This document shows positions 26,294 through 34,663 of a DNA stretch of 64,000 nt, one piece after another. A program made the position numbers and the translations under genes. Each line of letters starts with the position of its first letter. The first letter of the stretch is position 1. The DNA comes from Sediminibacillus albus (GTDB lineage Bacteria > Bacillota > Bacilli > Bacillales > Amphibacillaceae). The notes below the pieces were generated by a model. The model was not told the origin of the DNA. It was given only the letters and a program-made list of their open reading frames with translations, and searched no databases. The DNA lies in assembly GCF_900101125.1 (NCBI RefSeq), contig NZ_FNFL01000003.1:186001-250000 (forward strand), written 5' to 3'.

Positions 26294-27715
26294 TTAGCTC
26301 TCTTCTTTTTCAGATGTCTGGTCTTTCCCCCAGTACTCCATCCCGGTAAAACCCTTGAGATTTTCCCGATAGAATACCGGGTCCTTGCCTTGCCGTTTCT
26401 GATCCACATAGTCCTTTAATGCACGGTATGCGACTTTGAAAAGCATGGTAATTGCATACAGGTTAATCAGCGCCATAATTGCCATTGACAAATCAGCCAT
26501 ATTCCATACTAAATCAAATTCCTGCAAGGCACCGAACGTAACCATCAATAAAACAGCAAGACGATATATTGTCAACGCCGGTTTACTGTTCTTTATAAAT
26601 TCTATATTCGTTTCACCATAATAATAGTTCCCTAAAATCGATGAATAAGCGAATAGGAAGATTGCAACCGCGATAAACACAGCCGCCCAAGGCCCCAACT
26701 GTGCTTCAAATGCACTTTGGGTAATCTGGATACCTTGCAAAGTACTCCCGGCATAACCTTCTGTTGTCAAAATAATCAAGGCAGTTGCACTACAAATAAC
26801 TAATGTATCAAGAAATACACCAAGTGTTTGAATCAACCCCTGCTTGACTGGATGGCTGACTTCGGCAGTAGCCGCCGCGTTCGGCGCACTACCCATACCT
26901 GCTTCATTAGAAAATAAGCCGCGCTTGATACCCATCATTATTGCCGCACCAAAACCGCCACCGGCAATTTCCCTGATGCCAAACGCATTTAAAAAAATCA
27001 GCTCGAACATTTCAGGTATTGCTGTATAATTCGCTGCCAAGACGTACAGTGCCAATATGACATACAGTATCGCCATGATTGGGATAATAAACTGGGTAAC
27101 ACGGGCAATGCTTTTCAGCCCGCCAAAAATGACGGCTGCTGTCATAGCTACTAAAATGACGGCCATAAGTACCGGACTAATTCCAAACGATTCTTCGAAC
27201 GCCAGCCGAATCGTATTTGATTGCACCGAGTTAAAAACAAGGCCATATGTAAAAGTAATAATAATAGCAAAAATAATTCCCAGCCATCTTTTGTTTAAGC
27301 CTTTTTCCATATAATAAGCAGGTCCGCCCCTGTATTGGTTCTTGTCCGGCACTTTGTAGACTTGGGCGAGGGTGCTTTCGACAAAACTGGTTGCTCCACC
27401 TAGCAATGCTATGATCCACATCCAAAAAACAGCGCCTGGCCCTCCGGCAGCGATAGCTGAAGCTACACCAGCCAGATTACCTGTACCAACCCGGGAAGCA
27501 GTACTGATTGTAAACGCCTGGAAGGCAGACGTTCCTTTCTTCCCTTTAGCATTAATCGTCCTTTTATCAAATAAGACACGGAACATTTCCTTAAGAAGTG
27601 TAAATTGCACAAACTTCGTGCGTATCGTAAAAAATAATCCAAGACCTATCAAGACGGCAATTAACACATAACCCCATAGAAGGTCATTCAAGGTGGATAA
27701 TATATCTGCAAACAT
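26294..27715 (-). CDS. Sodium:alanine/amino-acid symporter (AGCS family, AlsT-like)
   Basis: 473 residues with about 11 helices. AGCS signatures: GKKGTSAFQAFTISTASRVGTGNLAGVA (about residues 58-85), GGPGAVFWMWIIALLGGATSFVESTLAQVYK, and KRGLFSNEAGMGSAPNAAATA. It imports alanine, glycine or glutamine with Na+. The start MFADILSTLNDLLWG is an ATG. Single gene with its own terminator. The acidic C-terminus (TSEKEES) is cytoplasmic. Confidence 0.92.
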   Translation of the reverse strand: MFADILSTLNDLLWGYVLIAVLIGLGLFFTIRTKFVQFTLLKEMFRVLFDKRTINAKGKKGTSAFQAFTISTASRVGTGNLAGVASAIAAGGPGAVFWMWIIALLGGATSFVESTLAQVYKVPDKNQYRGGPAYYMEKGLNKRWLGIIFAIIITFTYGLVFNSVQSNTIRLAFEESFGISPVLMAVILVAMTAAVIFGGLKSIARVTQFIIPIMAILYVILALYVLAANYTAIPEMFELIFLNAFGIREIAGGGFGAAIMMGIKRGLFSNEAGMGSAPNAAATAEVSHPVKQGLIQTLGVFLDTLVICSATALIILTTEGYAGSTLQGIQITQSAFEAQLGPWAAVFIAVAIFLFAYSSILGNYYYGETNIEFIKNSKPALTIYRLAVLLMVTFGALQEFDLVWNMADLSMAIMALINLYAITMLFKVAYRALKDYVDQKRQGKDPVFYRENLKGFTGMEYWGKDQTSEKEES

Positions 27716-27893
27716 AAGCTTCCTCCTACAGTATTTCTACTATTCATACTATCAATATTATACATGACGATATTGCTCTCTTCCATACCCTCGTTAACTT
27801 GCATGCAAACCCTATCACACTCTTACTGGTCTTTTCTTCCAAAAGTATCCTGCAAAGTAAGGGGAAAGTGCGTGCTCAGCTGGTTTCACACAA

Positions 27894-27930
27894 AAAAACG
27901 GCGAACAGGTCTGTCCTGATCGCCGTTTTT
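27894..27930 (-). terminator. Terminator of the DJ-1/PfpI gene
   Basis: Stem AAAAACGGCGA / TCGCCGTTTTT with an inner CAGG/CCTG; U-rich on both strands. Confidence 0.8.
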
Positions 27931-27958
27931 GCCTCTATATTATCCTATCAAAGATAGG

Positions 27959-28615
27959 TTATTTTAATAGGTCAGCAAACTGGTTTGCGGTCGCTATACT
28001 GGATTGGGGATTTTGGCCGGTTACCAAATTTCCATCAATTACCGTATAATCCGCAAATGGTTCACCTTGGCTAAAGTCTGCGCCTTCGTTCCTTAAACTG
28101 CTTTCCAGCTTGAAAGGCAGCTTATCCATTATATTCATTTTTTGTTCTTCTTCATTTGTGAAAGCCGTCATTCGGCGACCATCGGCGAATTTCCGTCCAT
28201 TAGATAGCGTCACATTGACAAAACCTGCTGGTCCATGGCACACAGCCCCAATCACTTTATCCTTTTCAGCAAAATCACTTATTATTGATTGCAACGCGCT
28301 ATTGTTCGGAAAATCCACCATCGTACCATGACCGCCCGGCAAAAAGACGCCATCAAAATCATTCGGGTCCTGTGCTGCTAAATTTTCCGTGTTTTCCAAT
28401 AGCTTTACCGGCTTTTCCCATTCATCCGGGGCCTCATCTTCATAACTATTAGGATCTAGCGGGACATTTCCTCCGCCAGGGCTTGCAACAGTAATTTCAA
28501 ATCCATTTTTTTCAAAAACACTATATGGCTCCCCATACTCAGACAACCATAAACCTGTTTGGTGATCTCCCATTGTTTGAGAGGAAGTCACCACCATCAA
28601 TACTTTTTTTCCCAT
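27959..28615 (-). CDS. DJ-1/PfpI superfamily protein (Hsp31/YajL-like class I glutamine amidotransferase fold)
   Basis: 218 residues. The nucleophile elbow is GAVCHGPAG (Cys about 131, followed by His), and the conserved Glu of the family is in FEITVASPGGG or nearby. FLPGGHGTMVDFPN and LVTGQNPQSS are typical of the Hsp31-like branch. Such proteins act as glyoxalase III or chaperone-like enzymes protecting against methylglyoxal or aldehyde stress. Which activity applies is unknown. Single gene flanked by terminators. Confidence 0.88.
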   Translation of the reverse strand: MGKKVLMVVTSSQTMGDHQTGLWLSEYGEPYSVFEKNGFEITVASPGGGNVPLDPNSYEDEAPDEWEKPVKLLENTENLAAQDPNDFDGVFLPGGHGTMVDFPNNSALQSIISDFAEKDKVIGAVCHGPAGFVNVTLSNGRKFADGRRMTAFTNEEEQKMNIMDKLPFKLESSLRNEGADFSQGEPFADYTVIDGNLVTGQNPQSSIATANQFADLLK

Positions 28616-28699
28616 TGGAATGCCCCCTTCAATAAGGCTTATTTCACTAATGGCTATTCCATTTTTTCAGCTATTCTAAACATTCTGCTTTCAAAAAAA

Positions 28700-28734
28700 A
28701 CCGTACCCCTCATTACTATGAGAGGAGCACGGCT
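28700..28734 (-). terminator. Terminator of catE
   Basis: Imperfect stem CCGTaCcCCTC / GAGaGGaGcACGG followed by TTTTTTTT on the minus strand. Confidence 0.7.
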
Positions 28735-28743
28735 TTATTTCAT

Positions 28744-29565
28744 TTATTTTAAAAATTGGTAGTTAATATGGAAAGGGTCCCGGGCTTGCCCAGTCTCAGC
28801 ATTGATAGCCCCTTGTGCCGTTAAATGCTCTATATCTTCAGCGCTGGTCTGAACATACACTTTTTTCAATCCAATAGTTCTCTCCCCGGCAGGAACAGCT
28901 CCTTCTCCCTTCCAGGTGTTTAAACCTATATGATGGTGGTAACCTGCTGCAGACACGAAAAGTAACTGCCTGCCAACCTCAATAGTTGGGGCCAACCCAA
29001 TTGCATCAACATAAAAACTTCTTGCTTCAGCAAGAGTGGATACATGAAAATGCAAGTGGCCGATGGTTGTGCCATGAGGAAAACCATTCCATTTAGCTGC
29101 ATGGCTTAACAAGTCTTTCGCATCTAAAGGGTCAGCCGCTATTGGCAGCTCTCCGTTCAATTCGCGCCAGCTTTCTTTTTCACGATCGGCATATACTTCT
29201 ATCCCTATTCCATCTGGGTCTTCTAAGTAAATCGCTTCACTAAAGTGATGATCAGATGCTCCTATTAAGGGTTCATTTTGGTAGATCATCTGCTGCAGAA
29301 AAGAAGCAAGATCTTTTCGGCTAGGTACAAGGATGGCAAAATGATAGAGTCCGGTCATCCCAGCAGCTGGTTGTTCAGCATGAATATCTTCCTGCAAATA
29401 GATCAAACCTGTATTCCCAGGGGTTCCCAGCAATGCGGTGCTTTTTTCCTGTTCCTTCACAGTAAAACCTAAAACATTTTGATAGAAGGCAAGGGAGCGA
29501 TGCAAATTGCTGACAAGTAAATCAATTCTTTTAATATGAAAAGACGTTAAATTCGTTTGGTTCAT
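28744..29565 (-). CDS. catE: VOC-family extradiol dioxygenase, CatE-like (catechol 2,3-dioxygenase)
   Basis: 273 residues made of two vicinal-oxygen-chelate modules. Module 1 (residues 8-125) has HIKRIDLLVSNLHRSLAFYQ and YLEDPDGIGIEVYADRE. Module 2 (about 165-272) has GHLHFHVSTLAEARSFYVDA and GYHHHIGLNTW. The His residues are metal-ligand candidates. The expected third ligand (Glu) is not obvious in the last strand (RDPFHINYQF), so the active-site set should be checked. It matches the Bacillus CatE type used against catechol and quinone stress. A DUF24 regulator gene and its operator lie divergently next to it. Confidence 0.82.
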   Translation of the reverse strand: MNQTNLTSFHIKRIDLLVSNLHRSLAFYQNVLGFTVKEQEKSTALLGTPGNTGLIYLQEDIHAEQPAAGMTGLYHFAILVPSRKDLASFLQQMIYQNEPLIGASDHHFSEAIYLEDPDGIGIEVYADREKESWRELNGELPIAADPLDAKDLLSHAAKWNGFPHGTTIGHLHFHVSTLAEARSFYVDAIGLAPTIEVGRQLLFVSAAGYHHHIGLNTWKGEGAVPAGERTIGLKKVYVQTSAEDIEHLTAQGAINAETGQARDPFHINYQFLK

Positions 29566-29603
29566 ATTTACTATCCCTCATTTGTATGGTATTCTATTAT
29601 TAG

Positions 29604-29616
29604 TTACTTTTAGTAA
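29604..29616. promoter_or_regulatory. CatR/YodB-type operator TTAC-N5-GTAA
   Basis: TTACTTTTAGTAA is a perfect palindrome matching the TTAC-N5-GTAA site bound by the Bacillus DUF24 regulators CatR and YodB. It lies 38 bases upstream of catE and between the two divergent genes, so one site could control both. Confidence 0.7.
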
Positions 29617-29758
29617 GTAAGTGTATATTAGTAATATATTTTAGTCAATCATAACTTGGCAGAAATAAAAAACGTCCGTTTTATCTTAGGCTTTTTATAC
29701 TACCTTTCCTCATAATGCATAATAGGATATAGTAATAAGTAAGGCAGGAGTGATAATC

Positions 29759-30085
29759 ATGAAAGAATTATGTCCTCGATTCGAAAAGGCTATGCAGTTA
29801 TTCGGCAAGCGCTGGGTAGGATTAATATTGTTTGAACTGCTTGAAGGCGAAAAACGGTTTTCTGAAATGGAAGCAGAACTTCCCATCAGCGGCAGGCTAT
29901 TATCGGATCGATTGAAGATGCTTGAACAGGAAAAAATAGTTGCCCGGAATATTTATTCTGAATTCCCTGTAAGAATTGAATATGGTCTTACAGAAAAAGG
30001 GAAAGCAATGGAACCTGTTATAAAAGAAATCAAAACCTGGTCTGAACACTGGGTGGCTGCAGAGGAAATAGAGGAAACCTTATAA
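29759..30085 (+). CDS. catR: HxlR/DUF24-family redox regulator, CatR-like
   Basis: 108-residue MarR/DUF24 winged-helix repressor. It opens MKELCPRFEKAMQLFGKRWV; the N-terminal Cys (position 5) is the conserved residue by which CatR and YodB sense quinones and diamide. HTH segment: RFSEMEAELPISGRLLSDRLKMLEQEKIV, and wing: RIEYGLTEKG. ATG at 29759 is 8 bases behind GGAG; a GTG 9 bases upstream falls within the SD region. Placed divergently to catE with a TTAC-N5-GTAA site between them, unlike B. subtilis, where catR is unlinked to catDE (from memory). Confidence 0.82.
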   Translation: MKELCPRFEKAMQLFGKRWVGLILFELLEGEKRFSEMEAELPISGRLLSDRLKMLEQEKIVARNIYSEFPVRIEYGLTEKGKAMEPVIKEIKTWSEHWVAAEEIEETL

Positions 30086-30099
30086 TATAAATGCAATTC

Positions 30100-30130
30100 A
30101 GCCGCTTCCACATGCTTGGGGCGGCTTTCT
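30100..30130 (+). terminator. Terminator of catR
   Basis: Stem AGCCGC / GCGGCT, extended by CCAC/GGGG-type pairing, followed by TTCT. Confidence 0.55.
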
Positions 30131-30192
30131 CATTATGATTCAACAGGCGGTCGAGAGTACCCATTTATGATGGAAAAGGTGAGTGAAAAGGA

Positions 30193-31818
30193 TTGGAAAA
30201 TATAGAGGAAATGACAGAAAAATATTATCACCAGGTTCCTGCTTCTGCCAGAAAGCAACTCGGGCAGTACTTTACACCGCCAGCCATCGCCAGGCCGATG
30301 AAAACCTGGGTTACGGGCAAACAGAACTGTACGAAGCTTTTGGACCCAGCCGTAGGTTTGGGTGAACTGGCAGTAGAGATACCAGAAAACATCTCGGTTA
30401 CCGGCTATGATATAGATAAAAACATCCTTGCTTTCGCTAAGCAGCGACTAGCAATGCAACCAAACCCTTTTCATTTATTAGAACAGGACTTTCTAACAAG
30501 TGAATGGGACGACAAATATGAAGGGATTATTTGCAATCCACCATACATAAAGTTCAAGAACTATCAACAAAAAACATTTTACTTACAGCAGTTTAAAAGC
30601 AAGCTTGGCATTACATTGTCGGGGTTCACCAATATGTATGCCTTATTCCTTTTAAAGGCTTTGCATCAACTAAGCGAAAACGGCCGGGCCGCTTTTATCA
30701 TTCCTTCCGACTTTTTAAACGCTGACTATGGAACACCTATCAAAAAGTACCTTATCCAACAGCAAAGCCTGCATGCCATTGCCGTCACTGATTTTAAAGT
30801 AAATTGGTTTCAACTAGCGACGACAACTTCTGCGCTGTTCTTTTTTGATAAGAGCCACAGCGCTTCCCAAATAGAATTCATCCATATTGACACTAACCAG
30901 GAACTGCTTGACTTAGACAACCACTTGAAAAACTATTACTCAAATCCACCTATCGGCAAAATAAAGAAAAATGAAGAACTATTACCCGCACAAAAATGGA
31001 GAGCATACTACCAGCCTGAAAGGGAGCATACCTATCACCACCTAAAGCCAATTGATCAGTTCGCCCAGGTAACCAGGGGAATAGCGACAGGCGATAACAA
31101 ATTTTTCTGCATTTCAGAAACGAAGAGAAAACATTGGAAGTTGGACAAAAAATACTTTGTCCCTTGTTTGTCGAAAGGCGGCCAAGTCAATGGCAGTTTT
31201 TTTACGGAAGACAATTACCATGCTCTATTGGCAAATGACTTACCTGTTCAATTGCTTGATGTGAACGAAGAGGATTTAACCAATGAAAAACTGGCTGCCT
31301 ATATTAAATATGGAGAAGAGTCCGGGTCAAGTGACAGATACTTAACTAAGCGGAGACGGCCATGGTTTAAAAATGAATCAAGGCTGCCGGCAGATATCCT
31401 TATTTCGACTTTCAGCAGAAATAAAGTAAAATTTATCCGTAACGAAGCTGGAGCAAGGAACTTAACTGCTTTTCATTGTCTCTATATGCGCCCTGAATAC
31501 GAGGAAAGAGTCGACATATTGATGGCTTACCTTATGACAGATATTTCTCAGCAACTATTTGAAAGCCGTCACAGGGAATATGGTAAAGGATTAAAAAAAT
31601 TGGAACCGAATGACATTAGATTTGCTTCTGTCATCGACTTGGACGTTGTCTCCACCGAAGAATCCGCTCAAATATCGGCCATTTACCAGAAAGCCCGGGA
31701 AAAACAGCTGTCTTCTCCAGCTAACGACTATTCAACCGAAATTAGGCAGCTAAACAATATCTTTCAATCCATATTATCTTATCCAACCATTAATAAGAGC
31801 TGTGCCACAGATGTGTAA
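30193..31818 (+). CDS. Orphan adenine-N6 DNA methyltransferase (gamma-class, Eco57I/TaqI-like)
   Basis: 541 residues. Motif X (QLGQYFTPPAIARPM, about 22-36), motif I SAM loop (LLDPAVGLGELAVE, 49-62) and catalytic motif IV NPPY (115-118) occur in gamma-class order. A target-recognition region fills about residues 280-480. The start is TTG at 30193 behind AAGGTGAG. No endonuclease gene is adjacent, only an IS relic, so it is either a solitary epigenetic methylase or the survivor of a restriction system. It might also be a fused type IIG enzyme, but no PD-(D/E)XK motif is apparent and the length is short for that. Recognition site unknown. Confidence 0.82.
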   Translation: MENIEEMTEKYYHQVPASARKQLGQYFTPPAIARPMKTWVTGKQNCTKLLDPAVGLGELAVEIPENISVTGYDIDKNILAFAKQRLAMQPNPFHLLEQDFLTSEWDDKYEGIICNPPYIKFKNYQQKTFYLQQFKSKLGITLSGFTNMYALFLLKALHQLSENGRAAFIIPSDFLNADYGTPIKKYLIQQQSLHAIAVTDFKVNWFQLATTTSALFFFDKSHSASQIEFIHIDTNQELLDLDNHLKNYYSNPPIGKIKKNEELLPAQKWRAYYQPEREHTYHHLKPIDQFAQVTRGIATGDNKFFCISETKRKHWKLDKKYFVPCLSKGGQVNGSFFTEDNYHALLANDLPVQLLDVNEEDLTNEKLAAYIKYGEESGSSDRYLTKRRRPWFKNESRLPADILISTFSRNKVKFIRNEAGARNLTAFHCLYMRPEYEERVDILMAYLMTDISQQLFESRHREYGKGLKKLEPNDIRFASVIDLDVVSTEESAQISAIYQKAREKQLSSPANDYSTEIRQLNNIFQSILSYPTINKSCATDV

Positions 31819-31869
31819 TGGAGCGGTATTTGCGATGTCGCATGCGGGAAAATTATAGATTAGTTTTCC

Positions 31870-32005
31870 CCACGAATCGCTTGTCGGTGGTTGCTTGCCG
31901 CGGGCACGGCCTCAGCTAACTTGGTCGAGAAAATCACTTGACCAAGTGGATCTTCGGCTCGCGCTGTTCCCGCAGGCGTCACCACCGAGCGCTAATCAAC
32001 AGAGG
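31870..32005. repeat. Palindromic interspersed element, type C (copy 2)
   Basis: Inner arms GTCGGTGG / CCACCGA, core CCGCGGGCACGGCCTCAGC and CGCTGTTCCCGCAGGCGTCA, centre ACTTGG..CACTTGACCAAGT. Very close to the copy at 37561. Confidence 0.7.
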
Positions 32006-32022
32006 TCCATCAAAATCGGGAA

Positions 32023-32157
32023 ATCAATGCCGAATGGAAGCATAAAAACGGATATGAGGTCGCCTGTTCTTCGGGTCTTGAAGGCATGCTCATTCAAGGT
32101 GCAATGGCGATTTTCACGGCAAACGTAAAACGAATGGTTAAACTTCTGGAGAAATAG
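32023..32157 (+). pseudogene. IS1182-family transposase, C-terminal fragment
   Basis: 44 open codons read INAEWKHKNGYEVACSSGLE, then GMLIQGAMAIFTANVKRMVK and LLEK before TAG. This is the conserved end of IS1182 transposases (GLxGMxxQGAMxxFxxNxKRxxKL). No start, and the catalytic DDE region is absent. Confidence 0.7.
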
Positions 32158-32330
32158 AGGGCATAGACGAAAGCGGCCTGTATGGAAATCAAATTCCACA
32201 CAGACCGCTTTTTTTAAATGCTACCTATCCTAATCCTTCAGTTTTGCAGTGGCCTCACTAATTACACGTCATTTTTTCTTCACTGTTTCCACCTCAAATT
32301 ATGGCGACAGCTCTTGTAGTGTAGGTTATT

Positions 32331-32870
32331 TTACTTATCATCCATTCTTGTTTTTTCATTCCAAGGGAAGCGGGTTCCGAAGGTACGAGCCATTTCTTTC
32401 GAGTTGGTTCTCCGTTCTTTTCGTAATTCCGCCCGTCTTGGCGCTTCTTTATGAAGAAAAATTTCTTCTTCTGTTTCAGGGTAAACAGCCGGGACAACTG
32501 CTGGCCTGTTATCTTCCCCGAGAGCCACCATCGTTACAAAAGCAGTTGTACAGACTTTGCGCTCACCAGTATCGAGATCCTCTGTCACAGCTTTTATAAA
32601 TACTTCCATCGAAGTGTTTCGAGTCCACGTTACAAAGGCTTCCAAACAAATGGTATCTCCTTCTTTAACCGGTGCCAGGAAGTCCACAGAATCCGTTGAA
32701 GCAGTGACAACCGGCTTACGTGCATGTCGTCTTGCTGCGATTGCTGCTACATCATCAATATGTGCCATTAATTTCCCGCCGAACAGCGTGCCGTGGCTGT
32801 TGGTATCAGGCGGAAGTACGTGTGAATTTTTCACCGTCAGTGAAGCTACACAAGGTTTTTCCTCCATCAT
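32331..32870 (-). CDS. ykhA: Acyl-CoA thioesterase, hotdog fold (YkhA-like)
   Basis: Hydrolyses acyl-CoA thioesters in the cytoplasm. About 179 residues from MMEEKPCVASL, behind TGAGGA; the reading frame extends further upstream, but that part overlaps cls and lacks homology. Hotdog signature: NSHGTLFGGKLMAHIDDVAAIAARRHARKPVVTASTDSVDFLAPV, with the active-site Asn/Asp of this class in NSHGTLFGG and HIDD. The C-terminal tail is basic (RRAELRKERRTNSKE). Separated by 25 bases from the upstream cls gene, so probably cotranscribed with it. Confidence 0.9.
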   Translation of the reverse strand: MMEEKPCVASLTVKNSHVLPPDTNSHGTLFGGKLMAHIDDVAAIAARRHARKPVVTASTDSVDFLAPVKEGDTICLEAFVTWTRNTSMEVFIKAVTEDLDTGERKVCTTAFVTMVALGEDNRPAVVPAVYPETEEEIFLHKEAPRRAELRKERRTNSKEMARTFGTRFPWNEKTRMDDK

Positions 32871-32895
32871 ACATTCCTCACTTTTCATGTCAATT

Positions 32896-34341
32896 TTATA
32901 ATATAGGCGATAGTAACCGGGCAATGGCCTCTTTGAACCGAATCCATGTCGAACGTTGCAAGTAAAGTTTATAGGACAACTGGCTTGAATGCAAAATGTC
33001 CTCTTTGAATTTCTCGGCAAGCTCGCCGGCAACCTGCCGGTCATAGAGAAACGCATTCACTTCAAAATTCAACTTAAAGCTGCGCACGTCGATATTTGCC
33101 GTGCCAATCGAGGCAATCTTCTCATCGACAACGATGGTTTTGGCATGCAGAAAGCCGTTCTGATAGACATAAACATCTGCTCCAGCTTTTAACAAGTCGC
33201 CAATGTTCGAATATGTGGCCCAGTAAACAAATGGGTGATCAGGCATATTTGGAATCATAATCCGGACATCCACTCCAGAAAGCACAGCTATTTTTAAAGC
33301 ATCAGCCAAGCTGTCATCCGGAATAAAATAAGGAGTCTGGATATAAATATACTGTTTAGCTGACATGATCATTTTGATGTAACCATTCTTAATTTGTTCC
33401 CAATCCGAATCCGGACCGCTGGAAACAATCTGGATACCTACTTCTCCGGCAGGCTCAGCGGCATAGTATCTTTCCTCATACATAATATCGTGCCTTGAGG
33501 CCTGGTTCCAGTCAAGGATGAACCGTGTCTGCATATTCCGGACTGCATCGCCTACGATTTTCAAATGAGTATCCCGCCAATATCCGAACTTTTTGTTATA
33601 CCCTAAGTATTCGTCTCCAATATTAAAACCGCCGATATAGCCTATTTTGCCATCGATAATCGCCAGCTTGCGGTGATTTCGGTGATTTATTTTTAAATTG
33701 ACCTTCGGAATCAACGGCGGGAAAAACGCCTCCACTTCCGCACCTGCTTTTTGTATGCGGCGGATGAATTTTCGACTTAGCTCACGGGAACCCATGTCAT
33801 CAAATAAAACACGGACCTGGACACCCTCTTTCGCCTTTCTGATCAAAGCATCTGCCAGCAAGTCACCAAGCCTGTCACTCCGGAGAATGTAATACAGCAA
33901 ATGGATATGGTCTTCTGCTTCTTCAATATCCTGCAGCAGTGAATGGAACTTTTTTTGGCCGTCGGTAAAAATTTCAACACGGTTATCCTGGGTAAGGATG
34001 GCATCATCATTGCGTAAGTGCAAGTAGAATAAATCCTTGTAAGGCAGCAGGCTTTCATCCTTAAACCGGAAGCTCCCCTCCTCTAAAGCGCGCAGTTGAG
34101 CCTGGACGGCGGTTTTTACTCCGAGCCTGCTTTTGGTATCCCAAGTGAAAATTTTCTTGTTACTGAGCTTTCGTCCAAAAATCAAATATAATATAAAGCC
34201 TGCAATCGGAATGAACAAGAGAACCATCAACCATGCCCAAGTCGAAGACGCATCCCTGCGTTCTAAAAAGACGATTGTCATTGCCAGTAATATATTAAAA
34301 ATAATAATCGACCCTACTATGTATGGAAAAATTACGGCCAT
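32896..34341 (-). CDS. cls: Cardiolipin synthase
   Basis: Joins two phosphatidylglycerols into cardiolipin at the membrane; cardiolipin content matters for salt tolerance. 481 residues from ATG at 34341 (MAVIFPYIVG), 6 bases behind GGAGGGGAG. Two N-terminal helices (about residues 3-22 and 33-52), then two phospholipase-D HKD motifs: HRNHRKLAIIDGKIGYIGGFN and HAKTIVVDEKIASIGTANID. This is the ClsA/YwnE two-helix, two-HKD layout. Confidence 0.92.
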   Translation of the reverse strand: MAVIFPYIVGSIIIFNILLAMTIVFLERRDASSTWAWLMVLLFIPIAGFILYLIFGRKLSNKKIFTWDTKSRLGVKTAVQAQLRALEEGSFRFKDESLLPYKDLFYLHLRNDDAILTQDNRVEIFTDGQKKFHSLLQDIEEAEDHIHLLYYILRSDRLGDLLADALIRKAKEGVQVRVLFDDMGSRELSRKFIRRIQKAGAEVEAFFPPLIPKVNLKINHRNHRKLAIIDGKIGYIGGFNIGDEYLGYNKKFGYWRDTHLKIVGDAVRNMQTRFILDWNQASRHDIMYEERYYAAEPAGEVGIQIVSSGPDSDWEQIKNGYIKMIMSAKQYIYIQTPYFIPDDSLADALKIAVLSGVDVRIMIPNMPDHPFVYWATYSNIGDLLKAGADVYVYQNGFLHAKTIVVDEKIASIGTANIDVRSFKLNFEVNAFLYDRQVAGELAEKFKEDILHSSQLSYKLYLQRSTWIRFKEAIARLLSPIL

Positions 34342-34663
34342 CGGTCTCTCCCCTCCATCCTTACTCACGAAAGTATAACATTAAAGCTGTAAAATATCCT
34401 GATGTACAAGCAACTTAAGCACTTTAGCCTGTGGTGAAATGAAATTGCCGATTTAGGGCAGCGGCATTGCTATTATACTCTTCCCACCGTTTTTTTCCAA
34501 AGTGTATTGTCTTCCTTAAAAGGATATCTGCGTTTGGTGTGCTGCCAGAAATAAAATGATTGATTTTTTTGCCATTCAACTCTAAACTTACTCTAATTGC
34601 TTTGTTTAAATTCCTATTTATCTAAGGGTACCCGTGCAAATATTTTAAAAAGAGGTTATCACA
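34342..34663. other. Divergent gap between cls and rarD
   Basis: 322 AT-rich bases holding the promoters of two divergent genes and the rarD SD (AGAGGTTATC). No regulatory motif, repeat or ORF could be supported. Confidence 0.4.

Larger units (their letters stand above)
31869..32256 (+). mobile_element. Degenerate IS1182-family element, copy 2
   Basis: A type C palindromic repeat (31870-32005) is followed by the 3' part of an IS1182 transposase gene, its terminator hairpin (about 32171-32215), and the right terminal repeat ending CAGTGGCCTC. The left end is missing. It separates the methyltransferase gene from the thioesterase gene and fills the 512-base gap. Confidence 0.65.

Noticed and set aside
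31895-32128. ORFs inside the palindromic repeats (also 15429-15662 and 16203-16445)
   Set aside because: Their frames follow the inverted-repeat cores and IS fragments, not conserved proteins; only the IS1182 tail at 32023-32157 is coding-derived.
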